From Nonomuraea cypriaca (GTDB taxonomy: Bacteria; Actinomycetota; Actinomycetes; Streptosporangiales; Streptosporangiaceae), in assembly GCF_015645445.1 (NCBI RefSeq), contig NZ_JADOGI010000069.1, positions 1 to 45,083 of the forward strand: a stretch of 45,083 bases of DNA, written 5' to 3'. A program made the translations under genes and the position numbers. Each line of letters opens with the position of its first letter. Position 1 is the first letter of the stretch. The notes under the pieces are model-generated. The model saw only the letters and a program-made list of their open reading frames with translations. It was not told the origin of the DNA and did not search any database. Below, piece after piece: positions 17,418-25,789 of this stretch.

Positions 17418-18472
17418 TGCTGGACCTGACGCAGGACGTACGCGCGCTTACCGCCGCGATCGTGGACATCGAGTCGGTGAGCGGTGGTGAGCAGGCGCTG
17501 GCCGACGAGGTCGAGCGGGCGCTGTCGGCGCTGCCGCACCTCAAGGTGGACAGATCGGGCGAGACAGTGGTCGCCCGCACCGAGCGGGGCCGCACCGAGC
17601 GGGTCCTGATCGTCGGCCACCTCGACACCGTCCCCGTCGCCGCCAACCTCCCCAGCCGGGTCGAGGGCGATCTGCTCCACGGTTGCGGCACGTCCGACAT
17701 GAAGGCCGGCGTGGCGGTCGCGCTCAAGCTCGCGGCCACGGTGTCCGTGTCCGACAAGGACGTGACGTACGTCTTCTACGACTGCGAGGAGGTCGAGGCC
17801 GAGCGCAACGGCCTGACCAGGGTCACCAGGGACCACCCCGACTGGCTGGCGGCCGACTTCGCGGTGCTGATGGAGCCGACCGACGGCGTGATCGAGGGCG
17901 GCTGCCAGGGCACGCTGCGCGCCGACGTCACCGTGACGGGCAAGCGGGCGCACAGCGCCAGGTCGTGGTTCGGGGTCAACGCCATTCACGGGATCGAGCC
18001 GGTGCTGGCCAGGCTGAACGCGTACGAGCCGCGGCGGCCGGTGGTCGACGGGCTCGAATACCACGAAGGGCTGAACGCGGTCGGCGTGCGCGGCGGCGTC
18101 GCGGGCAACGTCATCCCGGACCTGTGCGTGGTGACGGTCAACTACCGGTACGCGCCCGACCTGTCGATCGAGGCGGCGCAGGAGCACGTACGCGAGGTGT
18201 TCGCGGGCTTCGAGGTGGCCTTCGTGGACGCGGCGCCCGCGGCCAGGCCGGGACTGACGCACCCGGTGGCGGCGGCGTTCACCGCGGCCGTCGGCGGCAC
18301 GCCGCGGGCCAAGCTGGGCTGGACGGACGTCGCCCGCTTCTCGGGCCTGGGGATTCCCGCCGTGAACTACGGTCCAGGCGATCCGAACCTGGCGCACCAG
18401 CAGGGAGAGTACGTGTCGCTGTCGAAGATCGTCGAGAGCGAGCGGGCCATGCTCGACTGGCTGACAATATGA
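17417..18472 (+). CDS. dapE: Succinyl-diaminopimelate desuccinylase
   Basis: 351 residues, an M20 di-zinc peptidase-fold enzyme. It hydrolyses N-succinyl-LL-diaminopimelate to LL-diaminopimelate and succinate in the succinylase branch of lysine/peptidoglycan precursor synthesis. Metal and catalytic residues seen are His68 and Asp70 in VGHLDTVP, Asp94 in GTSDMKAG, the Glu pair 124-125 in YDCEEVEAE, Glu153 in MEPTDG, and a C-terminal His in NLAHQQGEYV. The dimerisation domain spans about 170-285. ATG 17417 overlaps the stop of the 35-codon frame, and the much longer in-frame upstream extension runs antisense through another gene. The order follows Rv1202. Confidence 0.92.
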   Translation: MLDLTQDVRALTAAIVDIESVSGGEQALADEVERALSALPHLKVDRSGETVVARTERGRTERVLIVGHLDTVPVAANLPSRVEGDLLHGCGTSDMKAGVAVALKLAATVSVSDKDVTYVFYDCEEVEAERNGLTRVTRDHPDWLAADFAVLMEPTDGVIEGGCQGTLRADVTVTGKRAHSARSWFGVNAIHGIEPVLARLNAYEPRRPVVDGLEYHEGLNAVGVRGGVAGNVIPDLCVVTVNYRYAPDLSIEAAQEHVREVFAGFEVAFVDAAPAARPGLTHPVAAAFTAAVGGTPRAKLGWTDVARFSGLGIPAVNYGPGDPNLAHQQGEYVSLSKIVESERAMLDWLTI

Positions 18473-18516
18473 AAGTGGCCTTCCTCGCCGGCCATTTGGC
18501 GGGGAAGACCACTTTC
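18471..18516 (+). terminator. dapE terminator hairpin
   Basis: Nineteen-base arms (18471-18489 and 18498-18516) pair with one A-C mismatch and one G-U wobble around an 8-nt loop. The left arm begins inside the dapE stop codon. The length and position fit a strong transcription terminator. Confidence 0.85.
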
Positions 18517-18691
18517 AGTCCCGAGCAGCACCCTCGCCAGTTAGACGCGAGGAAGTCGAAATCCGGTTCCTGCTTCTTCCAAGATTTTTCAGAGACCCGT
18601 TTCACGCGGTTTGCCAGGGCTTTCGCCCCTGGTGATGAGATCGGCGGGTCAGTGGGAAGGGGCCGGACCCACATCGCGAGGAGGGGCTAGC

Positions 18692-19498
18692 GTGACCCAC
18701 ATGGAACAGAAACGCCGAGAACGCCGTCAGGGACAGGCTTTCGTCCGCGGCAGCCTCGTCCCCACCTCCACCCACGATCAGCGCCTGCTCGCCCGCCAGG
18801 GGCCCTCCGACTGGGTCCACATGGACCCGTGGCGGGTGCTGCGCATCCAGGCCGAGTTCGTGGAGGGGTTCGGCCAGCTCGCCGCGCTGCCGCCGGCGGT
18901 CTCGGTCTTCGGCTCGGCCCGCACCGCCGAGGACTCCGACGAATACCGGATCGGGCACGCGCTCGGCCGGGCGCTGGCCGAGGCGGGCTACGCCGTGATC
19001 ACCGGTGGCGGGCCGGGCGTCATGGAGTCCGCCAACCGGGGCGCGCGCGACGTGGACGGCGCGGTGTCGGTCGGGCTCGGCATCGAGCTGCCCTTCGAGC
19101 AGCGCATGAACGACTACGTGGACCTCGGCATCGAGTTCCGCTACTTCTTCGTACGCAAGACGATGTTCGTGAAGTACTCGTGCGGCTTCATCGCCCTGCC
19201 GGGCGGCTTCGGCACGCTCGACGAGCTGTTCGAGGCGCTGACGCTGGTGCAGACGCGCAAGGTCACGTCATTCCCCGTGGTGCTGGTGGGCACGGAGTTC
19301 TGGGGCGGGCTGACGGACTGGATCAAGAGCTCCCTGCTCGGCAGCGGGAAGATCGCCGCCCATGACCTCGACCTGATCAACGTCACCGACGACGTGGACG
19401 AGGCCGTACACATCATCGTGGAGGCCGACCGCGCCCGTTCCAGGCAGCGCGAGGAGGAGATCGAGGCCGCCGAGGTGCAGCGGGCGGAGCCCCAATAG
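18692..19498 (+). CDS. LOG-family phosphoribohydrolase, larger paralogue (TIGR00730)
   Basis: 268 residues. Rossmann-type lysine-decarboxylase-like (LOG) fold, with VSVFGSART, ITGGGPGVMESANRGA and the diagnostic PGGFGTLDE. LOG enzymes cleave cytokinin riboside 5'-monophosphates or related nucleotides to the base plus ribose 5-phosphate; the physiological substrate here is unknown. About 75 N-terminal residues (basic at first, MEQKRRERRQ) extend beyond the minimal fold. GTG 18692 follows AGGAGGGG and is preferred to the ATG three codons later. It is followed after 11 bp by a second, shorter LOG gene. Confidence 0.88.
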   Translation: MTHMEQKRRERRQGQAFVRGSLVPTSTHDQRLLARQGPSDWVHMDPWRVLRIQAEFVEGFGQLAALPPAVSVFGSARTAEDSDEYRIGHALGRALAEAGYAVITGGGPGVMESANRGARDVDGAVSVGLGIELPFEQRMNDYVDLGIEFRYFFVRKTMFVKYSCGFIALPGGFGTLDELFEALTLVQTRKVTSFPVVLVGTEFWGGLTDWIKSSLLGSGKIAAHDLDLINVTDDVDEAVHIIVEADRARSRQREEEIEAAEVQRAEPQ

Positions 19499-19509
19499 GC
19501 TTCCAGGCT

Positions 19510-20094
19510 GTGAACATCTGCGTCTTCTGCGCCTCAAGCCAGCACATCGACCAGAAATACCTCGATCTGGCCGGCCGTGTCGGAGCCGAGCTCGCCGAGC
19601 GGGGTCACACCCTGGTGAGCGGCGGCGCCACGGTCTCCTGCATGGGCGCCGTCGCCTCGGCCGTCCGCTCGGCCGGCGGGCGCACGATCGGTGTGATCCC
19701 GCAGGTCCTGGTGGACATCGAGGTGGCGGACCAGGAGTCGGACGAGCTGGTCGTCACCGAGGGCATGCGTGAGCGCAAGGGCGTCATGGACGCCCGCTCG
19801 GACGCGTTCCTCGTGCTGCCCGGTGGCATCGGCACGCTGGAGGAGCTCTTCGAGATCTGGACCGCCCGGGTGCTCGGCATCCACGACCGCCCGCTGGTGA
19901 TCCTCGACCCATGGGGCCTCTACAGCCCGCTCAGGCAGCTCGTCGGCAACATGTACGACGCCGGCTTCACCAGGGCCAACGTCTTCGACGCCATCTCCTG
20001 GACCACCACGGTAGAGGAGGCGTTCACCCACCTCGAAGCACGTGCCCAGCCGGTCCGCCCCAGCGTCGCCGAACTCGGCGAGGCCGCCGGCTGA
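19510..20094 (+). CDS. LOG-family phosphoribohydrolase, minimal paralogue (TIGR00730)
   Basis: 194 residues starting NICVFCASS, the standard LOG N-terminus. LVSGGATVSCMGAVA is the nucleotide-binding loop and PGGIGTLEE (about 113-121) is the active-site motif with its catalytic glutamate and the conserved Arg-Lys (MRERK) before it. Predicted cytoplasmic nucleotide N-ribohydrolase. It starts with GTG 19510, 11 bp after the larger paralogue, so the two are probably co-transcribed. This size matches Rv1205. Confidence 0.9.
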   Translation: MNICVFCASSQHIDQKYLDLAGRVGAELAERGHTLVSGGATVSCMGAVASAVRSAGGRTIGVIPQVLVDIEVADQESDELVVTEGMRERKGVMDARSDAFLVLPGGIGTLEELFEIWTARVLGIHDRPLVILDPWGLYSPLRQLVGNMYDAGFTRANVFDAISWTTTVEEAFTHLEARAQPVRPSVAELGEAAG

Positions 20095-20099
20095 CCGGT

Positions 20100-20957
20100 A
20101 TGCGCTACTTACGGTGGATCGCTGAACGTGCTCCACCGTATGAGTACGATGCCAATGTGCTGGTCATACTCGCCATCGCCGCGATCGCCATCTTGGCCTG
20201 CGTGGTCTTGGTCTCTCTCGGTAGGGGCGGGGAGCTGACCGAGTTCCCGCCGGATGTGCCGCCTCTCGACCTGCCCGAGCCTGGGCAGCTCACGGCGGTC
20301 GACTTCATGGCGCTGCAACTGCCGGTCAATCTGGTCGGCTATCACACGGCCAGCGTCGACGAGACTCTGCGCAAGGCCGCGGGCGCGATCAGCGCGCGGG
20401 ACACCCGGATCGCGGTGCTGGAGCAGCGGGTCGCCGAGCTGCTGTCGAGCCGCCTGCACGCGCGGCAGGAGGTCTATGCGGCGCCGGGGGCCGGGATGCG
20501 TACCGACCACTCGCCCGAGGCCCCGGCCGGGGCCCGCGAGCTGCCGGAGTCCGGCGATCCCGTGTCGGCGAGCGGGGCGGCCGTGTCCTGGGACGGTAGC
20601 GCCGGCCTGCGGCGACCCCCGGAGGACGCGGAGTGGCGGGTGAACCACACCGCCATGAACACGAGCGAGCCGAAGAGCGACACGCCCGGCGAGCCCGCGA
20701 CCGAGGCCCGTGAGCCCGCGGCCGACGTCAAGCCGGACGACCCCACGGACGCCGCCGGCGAAGCCGGGGACGAAACGGCCGACGAGGACGTGAAGCTCAA
20801 AAGCGACGCCGCGGAGCCCGAGGACGAGGTTGCGGAGCCTGCGGGCAAGGAGGCGGAGCCGGAGGGCGAGCCAGGGGAGCCGGGCGGTGAGCCGCCGGAC
20901 GGCCAGGAGGAGCCCGTGCGGGCGGCGCTGGGCAAGGATGGGGACGAGCGCAGGTGA
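20100..20957 (+). CDS. DivIVA-domain-like membrane protein with acidic tail
   Basis: 285 residues. A transmembrane helix (about 19-41, NVLVILAIAAIAILACVV) precedes a short DivIVA-like unit, where LPVNLVGYHTASVDETLRKAAGAI resembles the GYDxxQVDxxL core. A short coiled-coil (RIAVLEQRVAELL) follows. From about residue 195 the protein is a disordered acidic Pro/Glu/Ala-rich tail. This is the Rv1209-like position next to tag. A role in septal or polar envelope organisation is inferred from the DivIVA relation only. ATG 20100 comes 5 bp after the LOG stop. Its stop overlaps the tag start by 4 bp. Confidence 0.75.
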   Translation: MRYLRWIAERAPPYEYDANVLVILAIAAIAILACVVLVSLGRGGELTEFPPDVPPLDLPEPGQLTAVDFMALQLPVNLVGYHTASVDETLRKAAGAISARDTRIAVLEQRVAELLSSRLHARQEVYAAPGAGMRTDHSPEAPAGARELPESGDPVSASGAAVSWDGSAGLRRPPEDAEWRVNHTAMNTSEPKSDTPGEPATEAREPAADVKPDDPTDAAGEAGDETADEDVKLKSDAAEPEDEVAEPAGKEAEPEGEPGEPGGEPPDGQEEPVRAALGKDGDERR

Positions 20958-21505
20958 CGGAGCTGATCCGCTGCACGTGGGCCGGCATGTCGGACCCGAT
21001 GTACCTCGCCTACCACGACGAGGAATGGGGCCGCCCGCTCAGAGGCGACGACGAGGTCTTCGAGCGGGTGGCGCTCGAGGCGTTCCAGTCGGGCCTGTCG
21101 TGGCTGACGATCCTGCGCAAGCGGGAGAACTTCCGCGCCGCCTTCGACGGCTTCTCGATCGCCAAGGTGGCCGCTTACACCGAGCAGGACGTGGAGCGGC
21201 TGCTGGGCGACGCCGGCATCGTACGCAACCGCGCCAAGATCGAGGCGGCGATCAACAACGCCAGGGCGGCGCTCGACCTGCAGGACGGCCTGTCGGACCT
21301 GGTGTGGCGGCACGCGGACCCGGACGCGCCGGTGCCCAGGACGATGGCGGACGTGCCGGCCACCACCCCGGGCTCGAAGGCGCTGGCCAAGGAGCTGAAG
21401 AAGCACGGCTTCAGATTCGTCGGCCCGACCACGGCCTACGCGCTGATGCAGGCCATCGGCCTGGTCAACGACCACATCGAGGGCTGCGTGGCGCGCACCC
21501 GCTGA
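20954..21505 (+). CDS. tag: DNA-3-methyladenine glycosylase I
   Basis: 183 residues. It removes 3-methyladenine from alkylated DNA, opening base-excision repair. The E. coli Tag zinc-snap ligands are present: Cys7 and His21 (in YHDEEWG) at the N-terminus, and His174 and Cys178 (NDHIEGC) at the C-terminus. FERVALEAFQSGLSW carries the conserved active-site Glu and Trp, followed by the helix-hairpin-helix region around ARIVRNRAKI-like sequence. The GTG start overlaps the previous gene as GTGA, indicating translational coupling. The position corresponds to Rv1210. Confidence 0.95.
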   Translation: MTELIRCTWAGMSDPMYLAYHDEEWGRPLRGDDEVFERVALEAFQSGLSWLTILRKRENFRAAFDGFSIAKVAAYTEQDVERLLGDAGIVRNRAKIEAAINNARAALDLQDGLSDLVWRHADPDAPVPRTMADVPATTPGSKALAKELKKHGFRFVGPTTAYALMQAIGLVNDHIEGCVARTR

Positions 21506-21521
21506 CTCCGGCGCGCGCCTG

Positions 21522-22298
21522 TCACTCGCCGGCGAAGACCGGTTGTTCCTTCGCGAGGAAGGCGCGGGTGGCGTTCAGGTGGTCGGCGGTGGCCGCGCAT
21601 TTGTCCTGGAGCGCGGCTTCCATGGCGAGCGAGTCAGGCAGCGAGTGGGTCGCGGCGTAGGCCAGCGCCTGCTTGGTGGCGGCGTAGGCCAGGGTGGGGC
21701 CCTGCGCGAGCCGTACGACGAGGTCCTGGGCGGTTTTCAGCACGTCGTCGGCGGGGACCACGCGGGTGACCAGGCCCAGCTCCAGCGCGCGGGCCGCGTC
21801 GAGCGGCTCGCCGAGCAGCATCAGCTCGGCGGCGCGGCCCCGGCCCACCAGACGTTGCAGCGTCCACGACGCGCCCGAGTCCGGCCCCAGGCCGATGCCG
21901 GCGAACGCGAGGGCGAACTTCGCCTTCTCCGACGCGATCCGCAGGTCGCAGGCGAACGCCAGCGACGCGCCCGCGCCGGCGGCGACGCCGTTGACCGCGG
22001 CCACCACCGGCTTGGGCATGGTGGCGATCAGCTCCACGATGGGGTTGTAGTGCTCGCGCACGGTGTTGGCCAACCCGAAGCCCTCCTCCAGGTTGCCAGC
22101 GTGCTGACGCAGGTCCTGGCCCGCGCAGAAGGCCCGCCCAGAGCCGGTCAGCAGCACGGCCCTGACCCCGGAGTCCGCCGCCGCGCGGCGCAGCGCGTCG
22201 AGCAGCGCGTCCTTGGTCTCGATCGTGAGTGAGTTCATGGTTTCTGGGCGGTCGAGCACGATGGTGGCGACGGTGTCGGCCATGTCGTAACGGATCAC
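21522..22298 (-). CDS. Enoyl-CoA hydratase/isomerase, PaaG-like
   Basis: 258 residues of the crotonase fold. AFCAGQDL and GVAAGAGASLAFACDLRIAS form the CoA and oxyanion-hole regions. In place of the usual second catalytic Glu there is Asp in LGPDSGASW. FCAGQDL with PDSG is the signature I associate with PaaG (2-(1,2-epoxy-1,2-dihydrophenyl)acetyl-CoA isomerase), so it may act in phenylacetyl-CoA degradation. The GTG start at 22298 overlaps the TGA of the PaaX-like gene by four bases (GTGA), showing coupling. No other paa genes are in the window, so the exact substrate is unsure. Confidence 0.82.
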   Translation of the reverse strand: MIRYDMADTVATIVLDRPETMNSLTIETKDALLDALRRAAADSGVRAVLLTGSGRAFCAGQDLRQHAGNLEEGFGLANTVREHYNPIVELIATMPKPVVAAVNGVAAGAGASLAFACDLRIASEKAKFALAFAGIGLGPDSGASWTLQRLVGRGRAAELMLLGEPLDAARALELGLVTRVVPADDVLKTAQDLVVRLAQGPTLAYAATKQALAYAATHSLPDSLAMEAALQDKCAATADHLNATRAFLAKEQPVFAGE

Positions 22299-23092
22299 AT
22301 CAACTCCCTGTCGACGAACGCGGCGGCTGCGGGGAGCAGCCGGGCGGCCTCCTGCTCGAAGTAGGCCCTGGCCTTCTCGCCCGGCCAGCCGGGCGGTAAC
22401 AGCTCGGGCGGCAGGCCGGGGTCGCGGAACAGGAAGTTGCGCCATCCGTGGACCAGCCTGCTCCTCGTCGCGAACACCTGATCGGCCGGCGCCCCCTCGG
22501 GCAGCGTGCTGATCAGCGTGACAGCCTCGGCGTGCCAGTGCTCGTACGCCTCGCCGATGGCGGCCAGATCCCATGCCCTGGCCACCAGCTCGCGTGGGTC
22601 GCCCTCGAGCGCCGCGTCGAACCTGTCGGCCCGCACCCCTTCGGTCTCGAGCAGGTTATCCAGCTCGGCCGAGGAGCGTGGACCGATCCACGCGGTCTCC
22701 GACAACGACGCGTAACCCAGGAACGTCAGATCGGCCCGCAGCCGCTCCCTGCGCGGCCGGTCCTTGACCGGCTCGAAGACGATCAGATGCCAGCGGCCGT
22801 GCCAGGTCAGCGTCCCTGATCGGTAAATTCTCAGCGCGGCCTCATCGAGGCGCCTGACGCACTTCGGCGTGACTCCGTAGCCGGCTCCCCGGGGGAGCCT
22901 GAGCGGTCGCAGCCATCCCTGCCTCACCATGCGCGAGACCGCCGTACGCACTGCCGGAGCGGCTATTTCCAGGGGTTTCATGAGCCGGACGAGGGCGGCG
23001 ACGGTGGCCTGCCCACCGCGCGAGCGCAGGTGGTCCCCGTAGAGATCGAACAGAGCGGCGCGAGCGTGCACGAAGTCCAGTTTGGACGTCAT
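22295..23092 (-). CDS. PaaX-family transcriptional regulator
   Basis: 265 residues from ATG 23092 (a TTG five codons earlier is possible). The N-terminal winged-helix has ALFDLYGDHL and VRTAVSRMVRQGWLRPLR, the PaaX recognition-helix region. A central DEAALRIYR, WHGRWHLIVF segment and a C-terminal domain with VHGWRNFLFRDPGLPPELLP are all characteristic of PaaX. PaaX represses phenylacetate catabolic genes and is released by phenylacetyl-CoA. The gene precedes and overlaps a crotonase gene of PaaG type, so it may regulate this small pair. The pair interrupts the otherwise conserved tag-DUF3117 order and points the opposite way. Confidence 0.9.
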   Translation of the reverse strand: MTSKLDFVHARAALFDLYGDHLRSRGGQATVAALVRLMKPLEIAAPAVRTAVSRMVRQGWLRPLRLPRGAGYGVTPKCVRRLDEAALRIYRSGTLTWHGRWHLIVFEPVKDRPRRERLRADLTFLGYASLSETAWIGPRSSAELDNLLETEGVRADRFDAALEGDPRELVARAWDLAAIGEAYEHWHAEAVTLISTLPEGAPADQVFATRSRLVHGWRNFLFRDPGLPPELLPPGWPGEKARAYFEQEAARLLPAAAAFVDRELM

Positions 23093-23252
23093 CGCACGCG
23101 TGGACAACGCATTCTGGGAGGAGATCGTTACCCATGAGCGCTCTCGATGCGGGAGAATAGGACATCACAGAAGACGTGAATGCGCCGACCACCCCCCACG
23201 GGCGGTCGGAAATCGCGGGCCGCGGGAGCCCAAGGCAGGAAGGGATGCACGC

Positions 23253-23420
23253 ATGGCGGCGATGAAGCCGCGGACCGGCGATGGTCCGCTCGAGGTCACC
23301 AAGGAAGGGCGCGGCATTGTCATGCGGGTCCCCCTGGAGGGTGGCGGCCGGCTCGTCGTGGAGATCTCCGCCGACGAGGCGAAGGCGCTCGGCGAAGCGT
23401 TGAAGAACGTCGTCGGCTGA
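23253..23420 (+). CDS. DUF3117 small conserved actinobacterial protein
   Basis: 55 residues starting MAAMKPRTGDGPLEV, then KEGRGIVMRVPLEGGGRLVVEI. This is the Rv1211-like DUF3117 family, nearly invariant across Actinobacteria and of unknown function. It is a beta-rich cytoplasmic protein. ATG 23253 follows AGGAAGGG. Longer in-frame starts upstream lie over the paaX promoter region and are rejected. A hairpin follows before pepA. Confidence 0.92.
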   Translation: MAAMKPRTGDGPLEVTKEGRGIVMRVPLEGGGRLVVEISADEAKALGEALKNVVG

Positions 23421-23446
23421 GCGCTCCCGAGAGACCACCTGATCTA

Positions 23447-23476
23447 CGACCCTGGCGTAGTCCGGCGCCAGGGTCG
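23447..23476 (+). terminator. Hairpin between DUF3117 gene and pepA
   Basis: Eleven-base perfect arms (cgaccctggcg, and its complement at 23466-23476) surround an 8-nt loop, 26 bp after the DUF3117 stop. A probable intrinsic terminator without a T tract, common in high-GC actinomycetes. Confidence 0.75.
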
Positions 23477-23500
23477 CTCACGTTTGAGGAGAGATTTTCT

Positions 23501-24910
23501 GTGCCCATAGAGACCACTGCTTCGGTGGTCGCCGAGGTTCCCGACGACGCCGAGTTGTTGGCCGTACCCTACGCCGCCGATCTCAATCCCGCGCACGCGG
23601 TCGATCTGCACCTGCCGGCACCCGACCTGCTCGCCCACTACGAGGCCAAGGGAGAGGCGGGGGAGATCGTCGAGGTTCCCGTGGCACGGGCCGGCGGCAT
23701 CGGCCGCGTCCTGTTCTACGGCGTCGGCGACGGCTCCCCGAAGGCGCTGCGCACGGCCGCTGCCGCGCTCACCCGCAGGGTCAAGGGCAGGGACACGCTG
23801 ACCGTGGTGCCGCCCGAGGGTGATGTGGCGGTGTTCGCCGAGGCGGCGTTGCTGGCGGCGTACTCGTTCAAGATCGGTGAACAGGGCAAGAAGGCCGTGC
23901 GGACGCTGGCGCTCGCCGGGGCGGACGCGGCGCGGGTGCGCCGCGCGCAGGTCGTGGCGCACGCGGTGGCGCTGGCCCGCGACCTGAGCAACATGCCGTC
24001 CTCGGTCAAGAACCCGGCCTGGCTCGCGGAGCGGGCGGCCGAGCACGGCGTGCCGGTGCGGGTGTGGGACGAGGAGCAGCTGGAGGCCGACGGTTTCGGC
24101 GGCATCCTCGCGGTCGGGCGCGGCTCGGCCAGCCCGCCCAGACTCATCCAGCTCTCCTACACCCCCGACGCGCCGGCCACGCGGCACGTGGTGCTGGTGG
24201 GCAAGGGGATCACGTTCGACTCGGGCGGGTTGTCGCTCAAGCCGACCGAGAACATGAAGACGCAGAAGACCGACATGGCGGGCGGCGCCGTCGTGATCGC
24301 CGTGCTCGGCGCGCTGGCCAGGCTGGGCGCGCCCATACGCGTCACCGGGCTGATCGCCGCCGCCGAGAACATGCCGTCAGGCACGGCGCAGCGGCCCAGC
24401 GACGTCATCAAGCCCTACGGCGGCCGCACGGTGGAGGTGCTCAACACCGACGCCGAAGGGCGGCTCGTGATGGCCGACGCGCTCGCCTACGCCGATGCCG
24501 TCCTCGACCCCGACGCGGTCGTGGACATCGCCACGCTCACCGGCGCGATCAGCGTGGCGCTCGGCCGCAGCGTCGGGGCCGTCTACTCCTCCGACGACGT
24601 GCTGGCCAAGCAGCTCGAGGACGCCGGGCAGGCCAGCGACGACCGGTTGTGGCGGATGCCGCTGATCGAGGACTACACGCCCGCCCTGGAGTCGTCGGTG
24701 GCAGACCTGGCCAACGTCGAGGCGGGGTCCAGGTTCGGGGCGGGGTCGATCACGGCGGCACTGTTCCTCAGGGAGTTCGCGGGCGAGCGGCCGTGGGCGC
24801 ACCTGGACATCGCGGGGGTCGGGCGCAGCACGGTAGACGAGGGCACCCTCAGTAAGGGCGCCACCGGCTTCGGCGTACGCGTGCTGCTGGAGTGGCTCAC
24901 CCGGGCGTAG
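23501..24910 (+). CDS. pepA: Leucyl aminopeptidase (M17)
   Basis: 469 residues; a hexameric two-metal aminopeptidase that releases N-terminal residues from peptides in the cytoplasm. The metal and catalytic residues fit E. coli PepA in exact spacing: Lys235, Asp240, Asp258, Asp317 and Glu319, with Lys247 and Arg321 as catalytic partners. They occur in GKGITFDSGGLSLKP and NTDAEGRLVM, the family signature. The N-terminal 160 residues form the variable domain. GTG 23501 follows GAGGAGAG. It converges with the O-methyltransferase gene, with 18 bp between the stops. Confidence 0.95.
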   Translation: MPIETTASVVAEVPDDAELLAVPYAADLNPAHAVDLHLPAPDLLAHYEAKGEAGEIVEVPVARAGGIGRVLFYGVGDGSPKALRTAAAALTRRVKGRDTLTVVPPEGDVAVFAEAALLAAYSFKIGEQGKKAVRTLALAGADAARVRRAQVVAHAVALARDLSNMPSSVKNPAWLAERAAEHGVPVRVWDEEQLEADGFGGILAVGRGSASPPRLIQLSYTPDAPATRHVVLVGKGITFDSGGLSLKPTENMKTQKTDMAGGAVVIAVLGALARLGAPIRVTGLIAAAENMPSGTAQRPSDVIKPYGGRTVEVLNTDAEGRLVMADALAYADAVLDPDAVVDIATLTGAISVALGRSVGAVYSSDDVLAKQLEDAGQASDDRLWRMPLIEDYTPALESSVADLANVEAGSRFGAGSITAALFLREFAGERPWAHLDIAGVGRSTVDEGTLSKGATGFGVRVLLEWLTRA

Positions 24911-24928
24911 CCGGGACGTGTTCCCGGA

Positions 24929-25567
24929 TCAGTCGGCGATCTTGACGGCGGCGAGCAGGCCGTCGCCCAGGGGCATCAGGACCGAGCGCAGACGTTCGTC
25001 CGACTGGACCAGCTTGCCCACCTCGCGCAGCGCGACCGTCGACGAGTCGCGTTGCGCGGGGTCGGCCACCCGGTTGTGCCACAACATGTTGTCGAAGGCC
25101 ACGATGCCGCCGACGCGCAGCAGGCGTACGGCCTCGGCCAGGTAGTCGGCGTACTCCTGCTTGGAGCCGTCGGCGAAGACCATGTCGTAGCCGCCGTCGG
25201 ACAGCCGCGGCAGCACGTCGAGCGCGCGCCCGGAGATGAGCCGCACGCGGCCGCCGGCGAAGCCCGCCTCGGCGAACGCCTGACGGGCCAGGCGCTGGTG
25301 CTCGGGCTCCACGTCGACACTCGTCAGCGTGCCGTCGGGTCGCATGCCGCGCAGCAGCCACAGGCCCGAGACCCCGCACCCCGTGCCGATCTCGACGACC
25401 GACTTGGCGTTGATGATGGTGGCGAGAAAACACAACGCCGCACCGCCGCCGGGAAGTATGGGTGTCGCCCCCATCTCCAGCCCGCGTTGCCGCGCCGCGT
25501 GCAGGAGCTCGTCCTCATGATGGAACTGCTCCGCATAGGCCAGAGTGGCCTCCACCGGACTGGTCAT
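24929..25567 (-). CDS. O-methyltransferase, Rv1220c-like
   Basis: 212 residues from ATG 25567, which has GGGGGAGGAGG just upstream. A start 20 codons earlier (25627) lacks such a site. It is a class I methyltransferase of the catechol/caffeoyl-CoA O-methyltransferase type: VVEIGTGCGVSGLWLLRGM is motif I, TSVDVEPEHQ holds the SAM-binding acidic residue, and MVFADGSKQEYADYL and GGIVAFDNMLWHNRV contain the metal-binding Asp residues. In M. tuberculosis the homologue (Rv1220c) is likewise divergent from sigE. The substrate is unknown. Confidence 0.9.
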   Translation of the reverse strand: MTSPVEATLAYAEQFHHEDELLHAARQRGLEMGATPILPGGGAALCFLATIINAKSVVEIGTGCGVSGLWLLRGMRPDGTLTSVDVEPEHQRLARQAFAEAGFAGGRVRLISGRALDVLPRLSDGGYDMVFADGSKQEYADYLAEAVRLLRVGGIVAFDNMLWHNRVADPAQRDSSTVALREVGKLVQSDERLRSVLMPLGDGLLAAVKIAD

Positions 25568-25658
25568 CGGCCTCCTCCCCCCACTTTCGTGCGATTGGTC
25601 GCAGAAGGTCAAACACGTCATTGGCACCGATCGCAGCCTAGGGGAGACACGCCGGGAC

Positions 25659-25685
25659 GGGAACTCAGGAGGGGTCTAAGGCGTT
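25659..25685 (+). promoter_or_regulatory. ECF-type promoter upstream of sigE
   Basis: GGGAAC at 25659-25664 and CGTT at 25682-25685 with a 17-bp spacer match the GGAAC / CGTT elements used by SigE-class ECF sigma factors. It lies about 70-105 bp upstream of the candidate sigE starts on the correct strand. It suggests positive autoregulation. Confidence 0.7.
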
Positions 25686-25789
25686 GCAGGTTTAAACGGG
25701 CTTTGCCGGTCCGGAAGGCAGGCAGTGCGCACGAAGGGACGAAACCAGGCACTATGGCGGTAGCGGTGGTCCCAGAGAGAGGAGTTCTG

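Noticed and set aside
19911..20099. N-terminal extension of the DivIVA-like protein
   Set aside because: It overlaps the LOG gene out of frame and is His/Arg-rich; the ATG at 20100 starts the plausible protein.
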